NCBI GenBank assembly: GCA_947567595.1
Contig: CANOMQ010000011.1
Coordinates: 43,741 to 107,740, forward strand
Direction of reading: 5' to 3'
DNA from: an uncultured Lachnospiraceae bacterium
GTDB taxonomy: Bacteria; Bacillota; Clostridia; Lachnospirales; Lachnospiraceae
Length of the DNA: 64,000 nt
The notes below the pieces were generated by a model, which saw only the letters and a list, made by a program, of their open reading frames with translations, made no database searches and had not been told where the DNA came from. Position numbers and translations under genes: made by a program. Below are positions 34,701 through 43,561 of this stretch, piece after piece. The stretch's first letter is position 1. Every line of letters starts with the position of its first letter.

Positions 34701-35461
34701 AAAAACAGTTTGGCGTGCTTGTAAAGGAATTAGCGCAAATAACAAAAATACAGAAAATGCCGTATGAGGAAGTCAGGGTATCAGAAACAGCGCAGGAAAA
34801 AATAGAGAACAAACATTCTACACCCGAGTCTTCAGAAACAAAAATGTTTGTATCCGAGCAAAGGACAATCCCGTATCCGGTGCTGGTGCAGCGCATTCAG
34901 GAATACGAAAAACAGCATACCTTGAAGCTTTACAGGGACATTGCAAATATCGAACAAAGAGTTTTCCCGCAGGCTTATAAGAAAAAAGGGCGGCGGCCGG
35001 TCACATACGGTCTGTTATCCTATGAAAATGACGAGGCAGGACAAAGCGACACAATACCGTCATATGAAGAAGCAGCAAGAGCATATGGCTTAGCATTATA
35101 TGAAGAAGCCGGGAACGAATACGCACAGGCAGCGCTGTACGAGGAAGCCATAACCGACTACGCCGCACAGCAAGCGTTCTATGAGAAACGGCAGCCGCAA
35201 AAGCTCGAATATTCAGAACAGAAGGGACAGTCATCAGACGAGGAGCAGCAAAGAAAAGAGCTTCGTATGCAGCAGGAAACCGCACAAATCAAATCCGTGC
35301 AGGAGCAGCTCGACAAAAAATTAAAGGAAGTAGAACAGCAGCTCAAAAAAGTAGAAAACAGCACAAAGGCAAAGGAAGATGTCGGTGCTTTCGCGGAACA
35401 GGTCAAACGGCAGCTATACGAGGAGCTTCATGTAGAAAAGCTGCGCCGGGGACTGGTATAG
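31730..35461 (+). CDS. Giant coiled-coil repeat protein of the injection system, unknown
   Basis: A 1,243-residue Gln/Glu-rich helical protein with no membrane segment and no family I recognise. Two internal repeats stand out. A segment of about 120 residues is duplicated at about 187-310 and 362-475 (compare Y-Q-T-L-S-E-E-M-I-W with Y-R-T-F-A-E-E-L-I-W, and S-E-M-V-Q-S-I-D with S-E-M-L-L-A-I-D). Five tandem 12-residue units lie at 822-881, of the form D-R-E-F-A-x-x-L-L-x-I-x. It sits between tube 2 and the LysM adaptor, where Afp-type clusters have only a tiny gene. Candidate roles: tape measure, internal scaffold or accessory sleeve. All are inference. Confidence 0.75.
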   Translation: MLKLREPFSQKIHLHIRQNMLQRLWDKYVPQSSAAYGQIQLVYLKNMLGELEEQPKQVKLLLWLLLKNKIMQINLMQYPALVKVGQKQMERRLRQIERYYGAQLKSCDFTMFRTVKQYFALLEQAQENSRRYQGWQNSYREIEKQREESRLLSLFSVKLQELVTKHSEGALRTMEREFVSSLSKTEYQTLSEEMIWGEKTELISYLRACDTAQCEKIINVLERGVRDSRTREVLEVVFEQPAKEELIAAVERLEQKEFCLFYHQVTELEDVASQMVVWKEKQSEMVQSIDRLETVLLQQMWEQVEEMMRPLEQNIVQNTMQVWEKNVLEQNTVQLWGRDVSRQDVLRIQEKERIYSLLETEYRTFAEELIWKEKPEFIAFLKECSKARCKEIVKELEKDIQMNAVLSSVQKQSVRKKLVGAGRKLKQDEFIRFYWQIVDMKYVNPPLIVWKKNKSEMLLAIDEMKPERLQEVWAQMEAVPSVKGMKSVFSEKVLQLQNEYRQKEMQSVQEEISTVLKENALENITNIVNIGQLLQDIGKAQEAGKTERAEKEPRDYTTESVDLVLWDGVSQIIRRLEQEQEIRQKRVEQQQRQAVAVYQKAYQKIFNTEEFMTWQKENTERLVEQTFLERHHQQEKLTREEMQNIREWSKALLEIDVTKQEQSEMENAHDIQEGRTQLLRMIEQMNHYIEKEYGSEKIVELLTSENLQYIEKQHHFKDKLILNWQENLLKDERIQNALVSIQNLEEEQRQKFIQSMVDMMIIRQEITLSGREPSGKGADITQLPDRAEYAEPFSQNISYISDIPSAQDNGYDFEERVLRTGDREFAAKLLQIEDKEFAGRLLNIGNKAFVEALLRIDDRTVIERLLRIDDREAVEQLLQENDIQQLDVPYAKLWEWGETLLFHPDNQPEWEDGDLISMERQETVSFDGAQQEDLQTQVIRQQIAMAKDRNYLQRLIRQINHQTDVELVYTDNQLRLPQVQTLLQYIRELDEKQFGVLVKELAQITKIQKMPYEEVRVSETAQEKIENKHSTPESSETKMFVSEQRTIPYPVLVQRIQEYEKQHTLKLYRDIANIEQRVFPQAYKKKGRRPVTYGLLSYENDEAGQSDTIPSYEEAARAYGLALYEEAGNEYAQAALYEEAITDYAAQQAFYEKRQPQKLEYSEQKGQSSDEEQQRKELRMQQETAQIKSVQEQLDKKLKEVEQQLKKVENSTKAKEDVGAFAEQVKRQLYEELHVEKLRRGLV

Positions 35462-35484
35462 TATACTAAGAAGGAGGCGATTTT

Positions 35485-36153
35485 TTGGGACTCACAAAGG
35501 CAAAACTGGAAATTGAAAAAGAAATGGGCGTCAGCGTGATTGAGGTGCTGTTTAACCCATCAGAATATCAGCTTACGGACGGCGCGAATTATGCCGAAAA
35601 AAAAATACCGGGTTTAGACGGTCCCGTCCTGCAGTATATTTCCGGAGAAGCAACGGAGCTAACCCTAAACCTCTTTTTGGATACCTATGTACCTCCAAAG
35701 CCTTCCTCTCTGCTTTCTTTTGGTCCCACGCCCGACGCTTCCACGGACGTTTCGCATATCACAAAGCAGATTGCAGACGCGACTTCGATTGACGGAAGTA
35801 TGCACCGTCCGCCAAAGGTGACCTTTAAGTGGGGCTCCCTGAATTTTAACGGTGTGGTGACAAAATTCAACCATACCTACATCATGTTTACCGAGAGCGG
35901 AATGCCGGTTCGGGCAAAGGTGAGCCTGACCTTCAAGTCCTTAATCTCCCCCACGGATTCCAAACGCAGTTCGCCGTTTGAATCCCCCGACCGCAGTAAG
36001 TACCGCACAATCCGACAAGGAATTGGCTTATGGGACATTGCGAATATGGAGTATGGCGACCCGGATTTGTGGAAGGTGATTGCCAAGGAGAACGGGATTT
36101 TAAATCCGTTAGATGTCCGTCCGGGACAGGTGGTGAAGCTGCCGGCGCTTTAA
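35485..36153 (+). CDS. LysM-containing tube/baseplate adaptor (Pvc7/Afp7-like)
   Basis: A 222-residue protein. The N-terminal part (E-V-L-F-N-P-S-E-Y-Q-L and L-N-L-F-L-D-T-Y) is the CIS tube-adaptor domain; the C-terminal 50 residues are a LysM fold (R-Q-G-I-G-L-W-D-I-A, then V-R-P-G-Q-V-V-K-L-P). It links the tube to the spike complex in PVC-like particles. Translation starts at TTG 35485, 7 bp after AAGGAGG; no in-frame ATG is closer. Confidence 0.92.
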   Translation: MGLTKAKLEIEKEMGVSVIEVLFNPSEYQLTDGANYAEKKIPGLDGPVLQYISGEATELTLNLFLDTYVPPKPSSLLSFGPTPDASTDVSHITKQIADATSIDGSMHRPPKVTFKWGSLNFNGVVTKFNHTYIMFTESGMPVRAKVSLTFKSLISPTDSKRSSPFESPDRSKYRTIRQGIGLWDIANMEYGDPDLWKVIAKENGILNPLDVRPGQVVKLPAL

Positions 36154-36168
36154 AGGAGGAGAGTCAGA

Positions 36169-37227
36169 GTGGGAATTGTTACCATGGCAAGTCTTGCGAA
36201 AAAATATAATGATTTTATGGTACCTGCCTTGAAGGTAAAGGCGGCGGGGCATGACCTGATTGGCGCAAGTGAATACGGTGTGGAATCGGTGGAGCTTACC
36301 CTCTCACAGTCCGCGGCAAGTGCGGCAGTCATCAAGCTTACCAATGTGTACGACTTAAAAAGCCGCAGCTTTATCAGCGATGTCAGCGATTTCATTTTGG
36401 GAGAGCTGATTGAGGTGGAGATGGGATACGGTTCGTCCCTGACCTCCCTGTTTTACGGCTATGTAGATGAGATTAACTATGAGCTTTCCGAAAATCCTTC
36501 CGTGCGGGTGACGGCGGTTGATGTCCGCAGAATGATGATGGGAAGCAAGAAAAGCAATATTTCCCATCAGGTCAAAAGCTACTCGGACGCGTTTGACGAG
36601 GTGGTAAAAAAGTATAAGGCTGTGTATAAGTCAAAGGACGTCGACCCGACAGAACAGCTAGAGACAGACTGTATTCTCCAAAACGGCAGCGACTATGATT
36701 TTATCAAGGAAGAGCTGTGCAGGAAGGGAAACAGGGACTTTTTTGTCGACGCCGGAAAGCTTTATTTTAAGGATATATCGGTGGAATTATTTTCCACTGT
36801 TGAGATGGAATGGGCAAAGGATTTTATTTCGTTTCAGAGAAAGGCTTCGTTTCAGGACGCGGTGATTCGGATTATGGGGCAGGACGTTGACAAGAAGGAA
36901 GAGGTAGAAGCGGAAGTCACCGTAAAGTCCGACGATAAGCAAAAATCATTGGTGCAAAATGAAACGACACAGATGGACGCGGCTGTGGAGGATAACAGCG
37001 ACGCGAAGAAGGTTGCGGAGCACAAGGCAGATGAGATGAAAAAGCAGGCAAGGCAGGCGACCGGGGTATGTATCGGCGTGCCCGAAATCCAGCCGGGCGG
37101 ACGTGTCAAGATTAAACACGGGGACGGAAGGCTGATTGACGGGACATACGACATTATCGAGGTAAAGCATTCCTTTAGCGGCGATGGTTACCGGACGACA
37201 TTTGAAGTGGGGGGCTGGAAGCGTTGA
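36169..37227 (+). CDS. Baseplate hub protein (gp27/phage late control D-like)
   Basis: A 352-residue protein corresponding to the gp27 half of VgrG/Pvc8. It shows S-V-E-L-T-L-S-Q-S, then G-E-L-I-E-V-E-M-G-Y and F-Y-G-Y-V-D, and a T-F-E-V-G-G strand at the end. It forms the trimeric hub between tube and spike. The start is GTG after AAAGGAGGA. Its TGA overlaps the TTG start of the spike gene, so the hub and spike are one function split over two coupled genes. Confidence 0.9.
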   Translation: MGIVTMASLAKKYNDFMVPALKVKAAGHDLIGASEYGVESVELTLSQSAASAAVIKLTNVYDLKSRSFISDVSDFILGELIEVEMGYGSSLTSLFYGYVDEINYELSENPSVRVTAVDVRRMMMGSKKSNISHQVKSYSDAFDEVVKKYKAVYKSKDVDPTEQLETDCILQNGSDYDFIKEELCRKGNRDFFVDAGKLYFKDISVELFSTVEMEWAKDFISFQRKASFQDAVIRIMGQDVDKKEEVEAEVTVKSDDKQKSLVQNETTQMDAAVEDNSDAKKVAEHKADEMKKQARQATGVCIGVPEIQPGGRVKIKHGDGRLIDGTYDIIEVKHSFSGDGYRTTFEVGGWKR

Positions 37228-38003
37228 ATTTTTTTGATGAACTGTTGTCGGATACAAAAGAGGACAAGACCTATCCCGAGATTACGGCTCCGGGGCTTTT
37301 GAATGCCATCGTGAAGGACATTTGGGACGAGGAGCACAAGGGCATGATAAAAGTCGAGTATCTTATGGGTGAGAAGAACAAAAAGACCTCGGACTGGGTG
37401 CGTGTGATGACCGGATATGGCGGGAACGGTTTTGGCAATTACTGGCTGCCGGAAATCGGCTCGGAGGTGCTTGTCGGGTTTATCCACGGTAATATGAACA
37501 TGCCGGTGGTTCTTGGCTGTCTGTGGAACGGGAAGGACAAGCTGCCGGAGGGCGTCGCGACGGAAAAAAACGAGACGAAGACCATTATGACAAAAGGGGG
37601 AAACAAAATCACGTTTACCGAGACGGAAAAGAAAGAGAAAATCTCGGTGATCACCCCCAAAAGTCTGGAAATATTATTAGATGATGAGAAAGAAACCGTG
37701 TCCATACAGGATAAGGAAAAGGAGAACAGCATTCTGATTGACTGCAAAAACGGAACGATGAAGCTCAAGGCAAAGAAGGAGATTTCACTTACGATTGGGA
37801 CAAAGGAAGTGATGAATGCAAGCTCGGACACGGTCAAGCTTACTTGCGGAACCGTGCAGCTCGACGCACAGCAGACACTAAAGCTGACCGGACAGACTAC
37901 GAACATTAAGGGGACGAGCGTCAAGGTCAAGGCGGACGGCGAGCTGGGCTTACAGGCGTCAGGAATGACACAGGTGAAGGGCAGCATGGTGAAGATTAAC
38001 TAA
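37224..38003 (+). CDS. Central spike protein (gp5/baseplate V-like)
   Basis: A 259-residue protein: an N-terminal OB-fold region (G-M-I-K-V-E-Y, then W-L-P-E-I-G-S-E-V-L-V-G-F and V-V-L-G-C-L-W) and a C-terminal series of short beta repeats typical of the trimeric spike helix (S-I-L-I-D-C-K-N-G, then V-K-L-T-C-G-T-V-Q-L-D and similar). It is the puncturing needle tipped by the PAAR-like protein. It begins with TTG at 37224, overlapping the hub stop. Confidence 0.92.
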   Translation: MNFFDELLSDTKEDKTYPEITAPGLLNAIVKDIWDEEHKGMIKVEYLMGEKNKKTSDWVRVMTGYGGNGFGNYWLPEIGSEVLVGFIHGNMNMPVVLGCLWNGKDKLPEGVATEKNETKTIMTKGGNKITFTETEKKEKISVITPKSLEILLDDEKETVSIQDKEKENSILIDCKNGTMKLKAKKEISLTIGTKEVMNASSDTVKLTCGTVQLDAQQTLKLTGQTTNIKGTSVKVKADGELGLQASGMTQVKGSMVKIN

Positions 38004-38027
38004 GGTTCATGAAGGAAGGAAGAGGTC

Positions 38028-38444
38028 ATGGAGCAAAGAAACAATGTCAAGGCATTTCTCGGAACCGGGTGGAAATTTCCGATTGCAATTGACGGGGCGA
38101 CCGGAAGGATTAAGATGTCCTCCAATGAGGACAGCATTCGGGAATCCATTCGCATTATCATAGGAACCAGAAAGGGCGAGCTTCCCATGCACCCGGATTT
38201 TGGCTGCGGCATTCAGGAGTATGCCTTTGAATCCGTTGATTATACGACGCTGTATTCCATGAAGACCGAGGTGGAGCACGCGTTAATCCGCTGGGAGCCG
38301 CGCATTACCAATATTCAGGCAGAGGTTAGCGATGAACGGATTGATGAGGGACTATTGTCAATCCATGTAAGCTACGTGGTTCGTGCCACAAACAACCAGT
38401 ATAACTTGGTATATCCGTTTTATATCAGTGAGGGCGAGATTTAG
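38028..38444 (+). CDS. Baseplate wedge protein gp25-like (Afp9/Pvc9)
   Basis: A 138-residue protein with the gp25 signature G-T-R-K-G-E-L-P-M-H-P-D-F-G-C-G and the C-terminal V-S-Y-V-V-R-A-T-N-N strand. It nucleates sheath assembly on the baseplate in all contractile systems. GGAAGGAAGAGG precedes the ATG. Confidence 0.95.
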   Translation: MEQRNNVKAFLGTGWKFPIAIDGATGRIKMSSNEDSIRESIRIIIGTRKGELPMHPDFGCGIQEYAFESVDYTTLYSMKTEVEHALIRWEPRITNIQAEVSDERIDEGLLSIHVSYVVRATNNQYNLVYPFYISEGEI

Positions 38445-38464
38445 GGACAGGAGCGTAACCGTTT

Positions 38465-41386
38465 ATGAAAATTCCGCAAATGGAAAAAATGTCGAAGGAA
38501 GACATCATAGACTACATGAGAAAATGTGCCAAGCAGTATGTTCCGGAATGGCGGTATGACGAAAAACAGCCGGACGCCGGAACGGCGCTTGTGTCGATTT
38601 TTGCAGATATGATGTACGACAACATGAAAAAACTGAATATGTCCGTGACAGGGGATTTGTTTTCTTTTTTTGACGGAATTAACGCGAAGCTGCTTCCGGC
38701 AAGCCCGGCGGAGGGCTTTGCGGTGTTTGGGCTGCCGGAGGGGCTTGACAGCGAGGCGGAGGTTCCAATCGGGACAAGACTGATTGCGGAGGGAGACGAG
38801 GAGCAGCTTGTGTTTGAGACGCAGGAGGAGGTTTTGGTCAGCCCTTTGGAAATACAGAAAATCTTTCTCGCATGTCCCAAGGAAGACACGATTTATCAAT
38901 TGTTTGATTTAAAAAAGGACAAAGTGCCTTCGTTCTTTTTGTTTCAAGATGGAAAAGAGAATTTACAAGGTCACCTGTTATATTTTTGCTTTGGACAGGA
39001 ATTGAGCATTACAGGCTACGCCAACGCGCGGCTGTCTTTGGTTCCGGCAAGCTCGGGAATGGAACAGGGCTTGGCGGAGGCTTTGTGTGATGCCTCCCGC
39101 ATTCGCTTTTACTATAGTACAAGGGAAGAATACCAAAGGCTTACGGATTACACGTATGAGGAGGGGGCTGTCTGTTTCCGGCTTCCGGGCGGCAAGGGGG
39201 GCATTGCTTCCGCGCAGGATTTGGATTTGCGCCATGTCATTTCCATGGAGGTTTTGGACGGAAGATTTTTCTCGGGAATTTATTTAAAGGACATTCTTCT
39301 GCGCACGGAATGCCTTGCACAAAGACCGGAGTTTGTCAATGTCAATGGCACCGATCAGGAGGTCGAGGAGTTCCTTGCCTTCGGGGAAAATCCGTCCTTA
39401 TATGATGAATGCTATCTTGGAAGCGGCGAGATTTTTGGAAAAGCAGGTGCGCATATTTTCGTGGAATTTGACCTTGATTTTGTGAAAATTCCGTTGGAGG
39501 AGATTGCGACGGGTATCAAGCTGTCTTGGAAGCGGATTATGCGCAAGCAGGAATTCGAACCGGAACAGGAGTTTGATATTACAATCCGGGAAGTGATTTG
39601 GGAATATTACAACGGAGTGGGCTGGAAACGGCTCTCCGTATCGGCACAGTATGGCGATATTTTTGCGGTCGAGGAGGGACTGCGCGGCGTGCGCCGGAAA
39701 ATGGAATTTATCTGTCCGTCGGACATTGCGCCCGCACTGGTCAGCTCCGAGGAAAATTACTGTATCCGCGCGAGGATTATCCGCATGAATAACGCCTACA
39801 AGACAAGAGGAGCGTACATAGCGCCTGTCATGGGCAATTTTTCGATAGGCTATACCTACAAGGACAATCCCTTGAAGCCCCATGTGGTATACCAGCAAAG
39901 CAACATGGAGCGCGTTGCGTATCAGTCGGAGGAGCTGCAAAAGGACGGGTTTGCATTTCCTGTCTGCAAGGCAAGGACGGAGGAACAGCGAACCTGCTAC
40001 TATGGCTTCCGGCAGCCTCCGGTGGGAGGACCATTGAAGTTTTTGTTTGTCATGCATGATACGGTCAAGGACAGCCTGACGGGGAAGTGGGAATACCTGT
40101 CGCAGGAGGGGTGGAAGGAAATGCACCCGGCTGACGGCACGGAGGGCTTTGCCCACACAGGTCTCATTTCATGGTACGGGCGCAAGGACAGCGTATGCGA
40201 ACAAATGTTTAGCGAAAAGCTGTACTGGATACGCTTTTATGAGGAGAATGGAAAGCAGGGCGGCAATGACATGGAAAACTGCCCCAAGATTGAAGGAATT
40301 TATTCAAATGCCGCCAGTATCCTAGGGGTTGAGACCGTGGAGGAATTTTATGGAATAGAGCCTCACGCGGAGGAAAAGCACATACAGCTCTCGTACACGG
40401 ATATTTCCAGCTTGGAGGTTCATGTATTGAAGCTCGAGGATTATCATGGAAGCGTAAACAGTTGTTGGGAATTGTGGACAGAGGTGGAGGAGCTGACGGC
40501 AGGCAGCGGGAACAGAAAGGAATTTGCGGCGGACAGGCGTGCCGGAAAACTGCTGTTTCCAAAGTATATGGACGTTACAGGAAGAAATGATCAGGACGAA
40601 ATCGGTATCCATGTAAAATACAGCTACAGCTTGGGTGATAAGGGAAACCTTGCCATCGGGGAAGTGAGCCGCCTAGACCGCACGGTCGGATTTATCAACA
40701 GTGTGTTTAATCCGATGGCGATGGTGTGCGGACTTGCGCAGGAGACCGTGATGGAGGCGGTGGAGCGGAATGCAAGCCTGCTTCGCCACGGCAGACGCTG
40801 TATTTCCGCAGAGGATTATGAGGACATGGCACGGGAGGCGGCGCGGGATATTTGCAAGGTGAAGTGCTTCCCCGGCTATGACGAGGAGGGCAATCCGCAG
40901 CCCGGAGCCGTAACGCTTGTGGTACTTCCGGGGGATTACGGCGAGAGCTTTTACAGCTTTGAGCGGACAAGAAAGAAAATCTATAACGTTTTGGCTGCGC
41001 ACATGGACGAAAATATCGTAAACCGGGGACGGTTCCACATTGTCATGCCGGAGCTAATCCGGCTTGATGTGAAGGTTGTCTTGGAGCTTACGCAGAAGAA
41101 GGAAATTTTTGATGCCTTGAAGCGCGTCCGGGAAGAGCTGGAACGCTTTTTGGACCCGATGTGCGGAAACTTTTACGGGGACGGGTGGGAAATCGGGACG
41201 CTTCCCGACAAAAACCAAATCACACACGCATTGAAGAAGGTGGACGGGGTAAAATACATCAGTCAGCTTTCCATGCGCAAATATAAGAGCGGGCGTTTTG
41301 AGGAATATGAAATCAATGAGGAACGACTGCTCCCCTGTTACCGGCTGCCAAAAAGCGGCTTTCATGAGGTCATCGCGGAACCCTGA
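38465..41386 (+). CDS. Baseplate J/gp6-like protein 1 (Pvc11-like)
   Basis: A 973-residue baseplate wedge protein. The N-terminus (Y-V-P-E-W-R-Y-D-E-K-Q-P-D-A-G-T-A-L) is typical of large CIS baseplate proteins; the C-terminal 250 residues are Baseplate_J-like (R-R-C-I-S-A-E-D-Y-E-D-M-A, then V-K-C-F-P-G-Y and V-T-L-V-V-L-P). It contributes to the wedge ring around the spike. It lies 20 bp after gp25 in the same operon. Confidence 0.92.
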   Translation: MKIPQMEKMSKEDIIDYMRKCAKQYVPEWRYDEKQPDAGTALVSIFADMMYDNMKKLNMSVTGDLFSFFDGINAKLLPASPAEGFAVFGLPEGLDSEAEVPIGTRLIAEGDEEQLVFETQEEVLVSPLEIQKIFLACPKEDTIYQLFDLKKDKVPSFFLFQDGKENLQGHLLYFCFGQELSITGYANARLSLVPASSGMEQGLAEALCDASRIRFYYSTREEYQRLTDYTYEEGAVCFRLPGGKGGIASAQDLDLRHVISMEVLDGRFFSGIYLKDILLRTECLAQRPEFVNVNGTDQEVEEFLAFGENPSLYDECYLGSGEIFGKAGAHIFVEFDLDFVKIPLEEIATGIKLSWKRIMRKQEFEPEQEFDITIREVIWEYYNGVGWKRLSVSAQYGDIFAVEEGLRGVRRKMEFICPSDIAPALVSSEENYCIRARIIRMNNAYKTRGAYIAPVMGNFSIGYTYKDNPLKPHVVYQQSNMERVAYQSEELQKDGFAFPVCKARTEEQRTCYYGFRQPPVGGPLKFLFVMHDTVKDSLTGKWEYLSQEGWKEMHPADGTEGFAHTGLISWYGRKDSVCEQMFSEKLYWIRFYEENGKQGGNDMENCPKIEGIYSNAASILGVETVEEFYGIEPHAEEKHIQLSYTDISSLEVHVLKLEDYHGSVNSCWELWTEVEELTAGSGNRKEFAADRRAGKLLFPKYMDVTGRNDQDEIGIHVKYSYSLGDKGNLAIGEVSRLDRTVGFINSVFNPMAMVCGLAQETVMEAVERNASLLRHGRRCISAEDYEDMAREAARDICKVKCFPGYDEEGNPQPGAVTLVVLPGDYGESFYSFERTRKKIYNVLAAHMDENIVNRGRFHIVMPELIRLDVKVVLELTQKKEIFDALKRVREELERFLDPMCGNFYGDGWEIGTLPDKNQITHALKKVDGVKYISQLSMRKYKSGRFEEYEINEERLLPCYRLPKSGFHEVIAEP

Positions 41387-41413
41387 TAGAATTTGCAAAA
41401 AGGAGCGCGGGCT

Positions 41414-43534
41414 ATGTTCTATAATTTAAATTTAGATGATAAATCTTATCAGGAAATTGAATCAGATGCGATATTTCAGATACCCGGAAAATGCCCGGAC
41501 TGGACAAATTACAACCAGTCGGACCCCGGTATTATACTGGTTGGACTGCTCTCGTGGCTCAAGGAAATCCAGCAGTATTATATCAGTCAGCTTTGCGGCT
41601 GGAAACGGCAGAAATATCTGAAATTATTCGGCACCTCCATGCGCCACGCCCTTCCGGCACAAGGGGCTGTCAGCGTGGAGCTTCCGGCGGGAATGGCGGA
41701 CAGGCAGGTATCCTTAATGAAGGGTACGCGTTTTTTGGCGGGAAATATGGTATTTGAGACCATACGAAAGGAATGTCCCCACCCAATCCGGCTGATGGGT
41801 GCCTATATCCTGTGCGGGGAATTGCTGGACAAATATGTCAATATCGGAAACGATTTGGAAAAGAAAATGCGCCTGCACCCGTTTGGCGAATATCCCAAAG
41901 AAGGCAATTGCTGCTATTTTATCATAGACCAAGCATTTTCCTTGGAAACACCAACGGTTATCACGTTTGACATTCGCACGGATTACGAGGTCAGCCGCAA
42001 TCCCATCGGGGAGGACTTTATCCCGCTCGCACAGCTTCGGTGGGAATACCAGTCAGCCGAGGGCTGGCAGGAGCTTCCGGTAGAATTTGACACGACCTAT
42101 GCTTTTTTGCAAAGCGGAAAAATAGGTTTTGCGCTGCCGGGAGAAATGATAGAAGATGAGACCTACGGCGCCTTTCAAATCCGCGTGACATTGGTGGAAA
42201 ATGACTATGATGTGGCGCCATTGATACAGAATATCTACTTTAATGAAATCGAAGTCAGACAACAGTATTCCTACTGTGATTATGAGGACTATACGCTTAC
42301 GGTTTCCGGCGTCCAGCAGCTTTTGTCGGTGGAAAGCAGCATGTATCTTGCAAAAAGCGGTCAGACGGAGCTTTATGTGGAGCAGGACGGGGGCTGGGTT
42401 TTGGTACCAATCCGGCGAAAGGAGCTGACCGAAAACGGGGAATGCCGGTTGTTTTTCCTAAAGCCCGACTGGGCGGGGGAGAAGCTGGTGTGCCGCCTTG
42501 CCGCCTATGAGGAGCATTTTTGGGAAAAGCGCGAGCTTGGTGTGGGCGGCGGCTTTGCCAATCAGGAATATTCCGTGGAGCTGGATCATATTTTATATGA
42601 TGAATTCGAACTGATGGTCTGTGACAGCCGTGATGGAAAATATTATTCCTATCAGCGGGTGGAGGACTTTGACAGTTGTACGCCGGAGGACGCGGTTTAT
42701 GTGCTAGAGCCTGCGGAAAATAAGGTAACCTTTGGAAACTGCGAAAACGGCACGGCACCGGACGGAAATATCCGCGTGTTCCGTCTTAAGGTCAGTCAGG
42801 GAAAATCAGGAAATATCAAGGCGGGGAAAATTCATGAATGTGAGGAATTTCCCGAGTTATTAATCAGACAGTATGAAATGACCAGCGGCGGCAGGGACAA
42901 TGAGACGGTGGAGGAATGCTATGAACGCCTGCGTCAGGATTTAAGGCAGATTAACCGCGGCGTCACCTTTTCGGACTACGAGAAGCTTGTCAGGCAGACA
43001 CCCGGGCTTCTGGTGCTCGACAGCAAGGTGGTTTCGCCGAAAGCCGGGGCGGATTGGACGCAGGTGCCGGAAAATGAAATTGCGATTGTGGTGCGTCCTT
43101 TAAGCTATAAGGAGCGGGACGACTGCCTGAATGAAAAATACAGGCAGAATTTGGAGCAAATGCTGCGAAACAGGAAAACGATTGGAACCACCATCAAGAT
43201 TTTAAATCCCGAATATGTGGGCATTTCCATCTTTGCGGAAATTGTCATCAGACCGCAGTTTACGGACGCGGAGCGCATGATTGAGGAAGCCGTGCGCGCT
43301 TACTTGGACGAGACCGCATGGGAAATCGGCAGAGCGGTTTCAAGCAGTGAGATATATGGGATTATTGACATGCTGCCCTGTGTACAGCAGGCACGCTCCC
43401 TGTCCGTGGAGGCAAGGGGCAGAGGCTTCCGGCATTTGGTAAATGGAGATGTGCAGCTTCCGCCAAACGGGCTGCCCTATATCAATGAAATGGATTTTCG
43501 GATTTTTACGGCAAGCGGTGATGGCGTGTCTTAG
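41414..43534 (+). CDS. Baseplate J/gp6-like protein 2
   Basis: A 706-residue protein beginning M-F-Y-N-L-N-L-D-D-K-S-Y, with C-P-D-W-T-N-Y-N-Q-S-D-P-G-I near residue 30 and a C-terminal Baseplate_J block (G-V-T-F-S-D-Y-E-K-L-V-R-Q-T-P-G, then I-A-I-V-V-R-P). The ATG at 41414 follows AAAAGGAGCG; the frame is open further left without a better start. A second wedge protein next to the first matches the two-component wedge of PVC-like particles (Pvc11/Pvc12). Confidence 0.92.
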   Translation: MFYNLNLDDKSYQEIESDAIFQIPGKCPDWTNYNQSDPGIILVGLLSWLKEIQQYYISQLCGWKRQKYLKLFGTSMRHALPAQGAVSVELPAGMADRQVSLMKGTRFLAGNMVFETIRKECPHPIRLMGAYILCGELLDKYVNIGNDLEKKMRLHPFGEYPKEGNCCYFIIDQAFSLETPTVITFDIRTDYEVSRNPIGEDFIPLAQLRWEYQSAEGWQELPVEFDTTYAFLQSGKIGFALPGEMIEDETYGAFQIRVTLVENDYDVAPLIQNIYFNEIEVRQQYSYCDYEDYTLTVSGVQQLLSVESSMYLAKSGQTELYVEQDGGWVLVPIRRKELTENGECRLFFLKPDWAGEKLVCRLAAYEEHFWEKRELGVGGGFANQEYSVELDHILYDEFELMVCDSRDGKYYSYQRVEDFDSCTPEDAVYVLEPAENKVTFGNCENGTAPDGNIRVFRLKVSQGKSGNIKAGKIHECEEFPELLIRQYEMTSGGRDNETVEECYERLRQDLRQINRGVTFSDYEKLVRQTPGLLVLDSKVVSPKAGADWTQVPENEIAIVVRPLSYKERDDCLNEKYRQNLEQMLRNRKTIGTTIKILNPEYVGISIFAEIVIRPQFTDAERMIEEAVRAYLDETAWEIGRAVSSSEIYGIIDMLPCVQQARSLSVEARGRGFRHLVNGDVQLPPNGLPYINEMDFRIFTASGDGVS

Positions 43535-43561
43535 GCGTATCACAGACGAAGGGGCGATAGA

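Noticed and set aside
39398-40156. 252-codon minus-strand frame in the baseplate gene
   Set aside because: No ribosome site or recognisable domain; the plus-strand baseplate frame is continuous.
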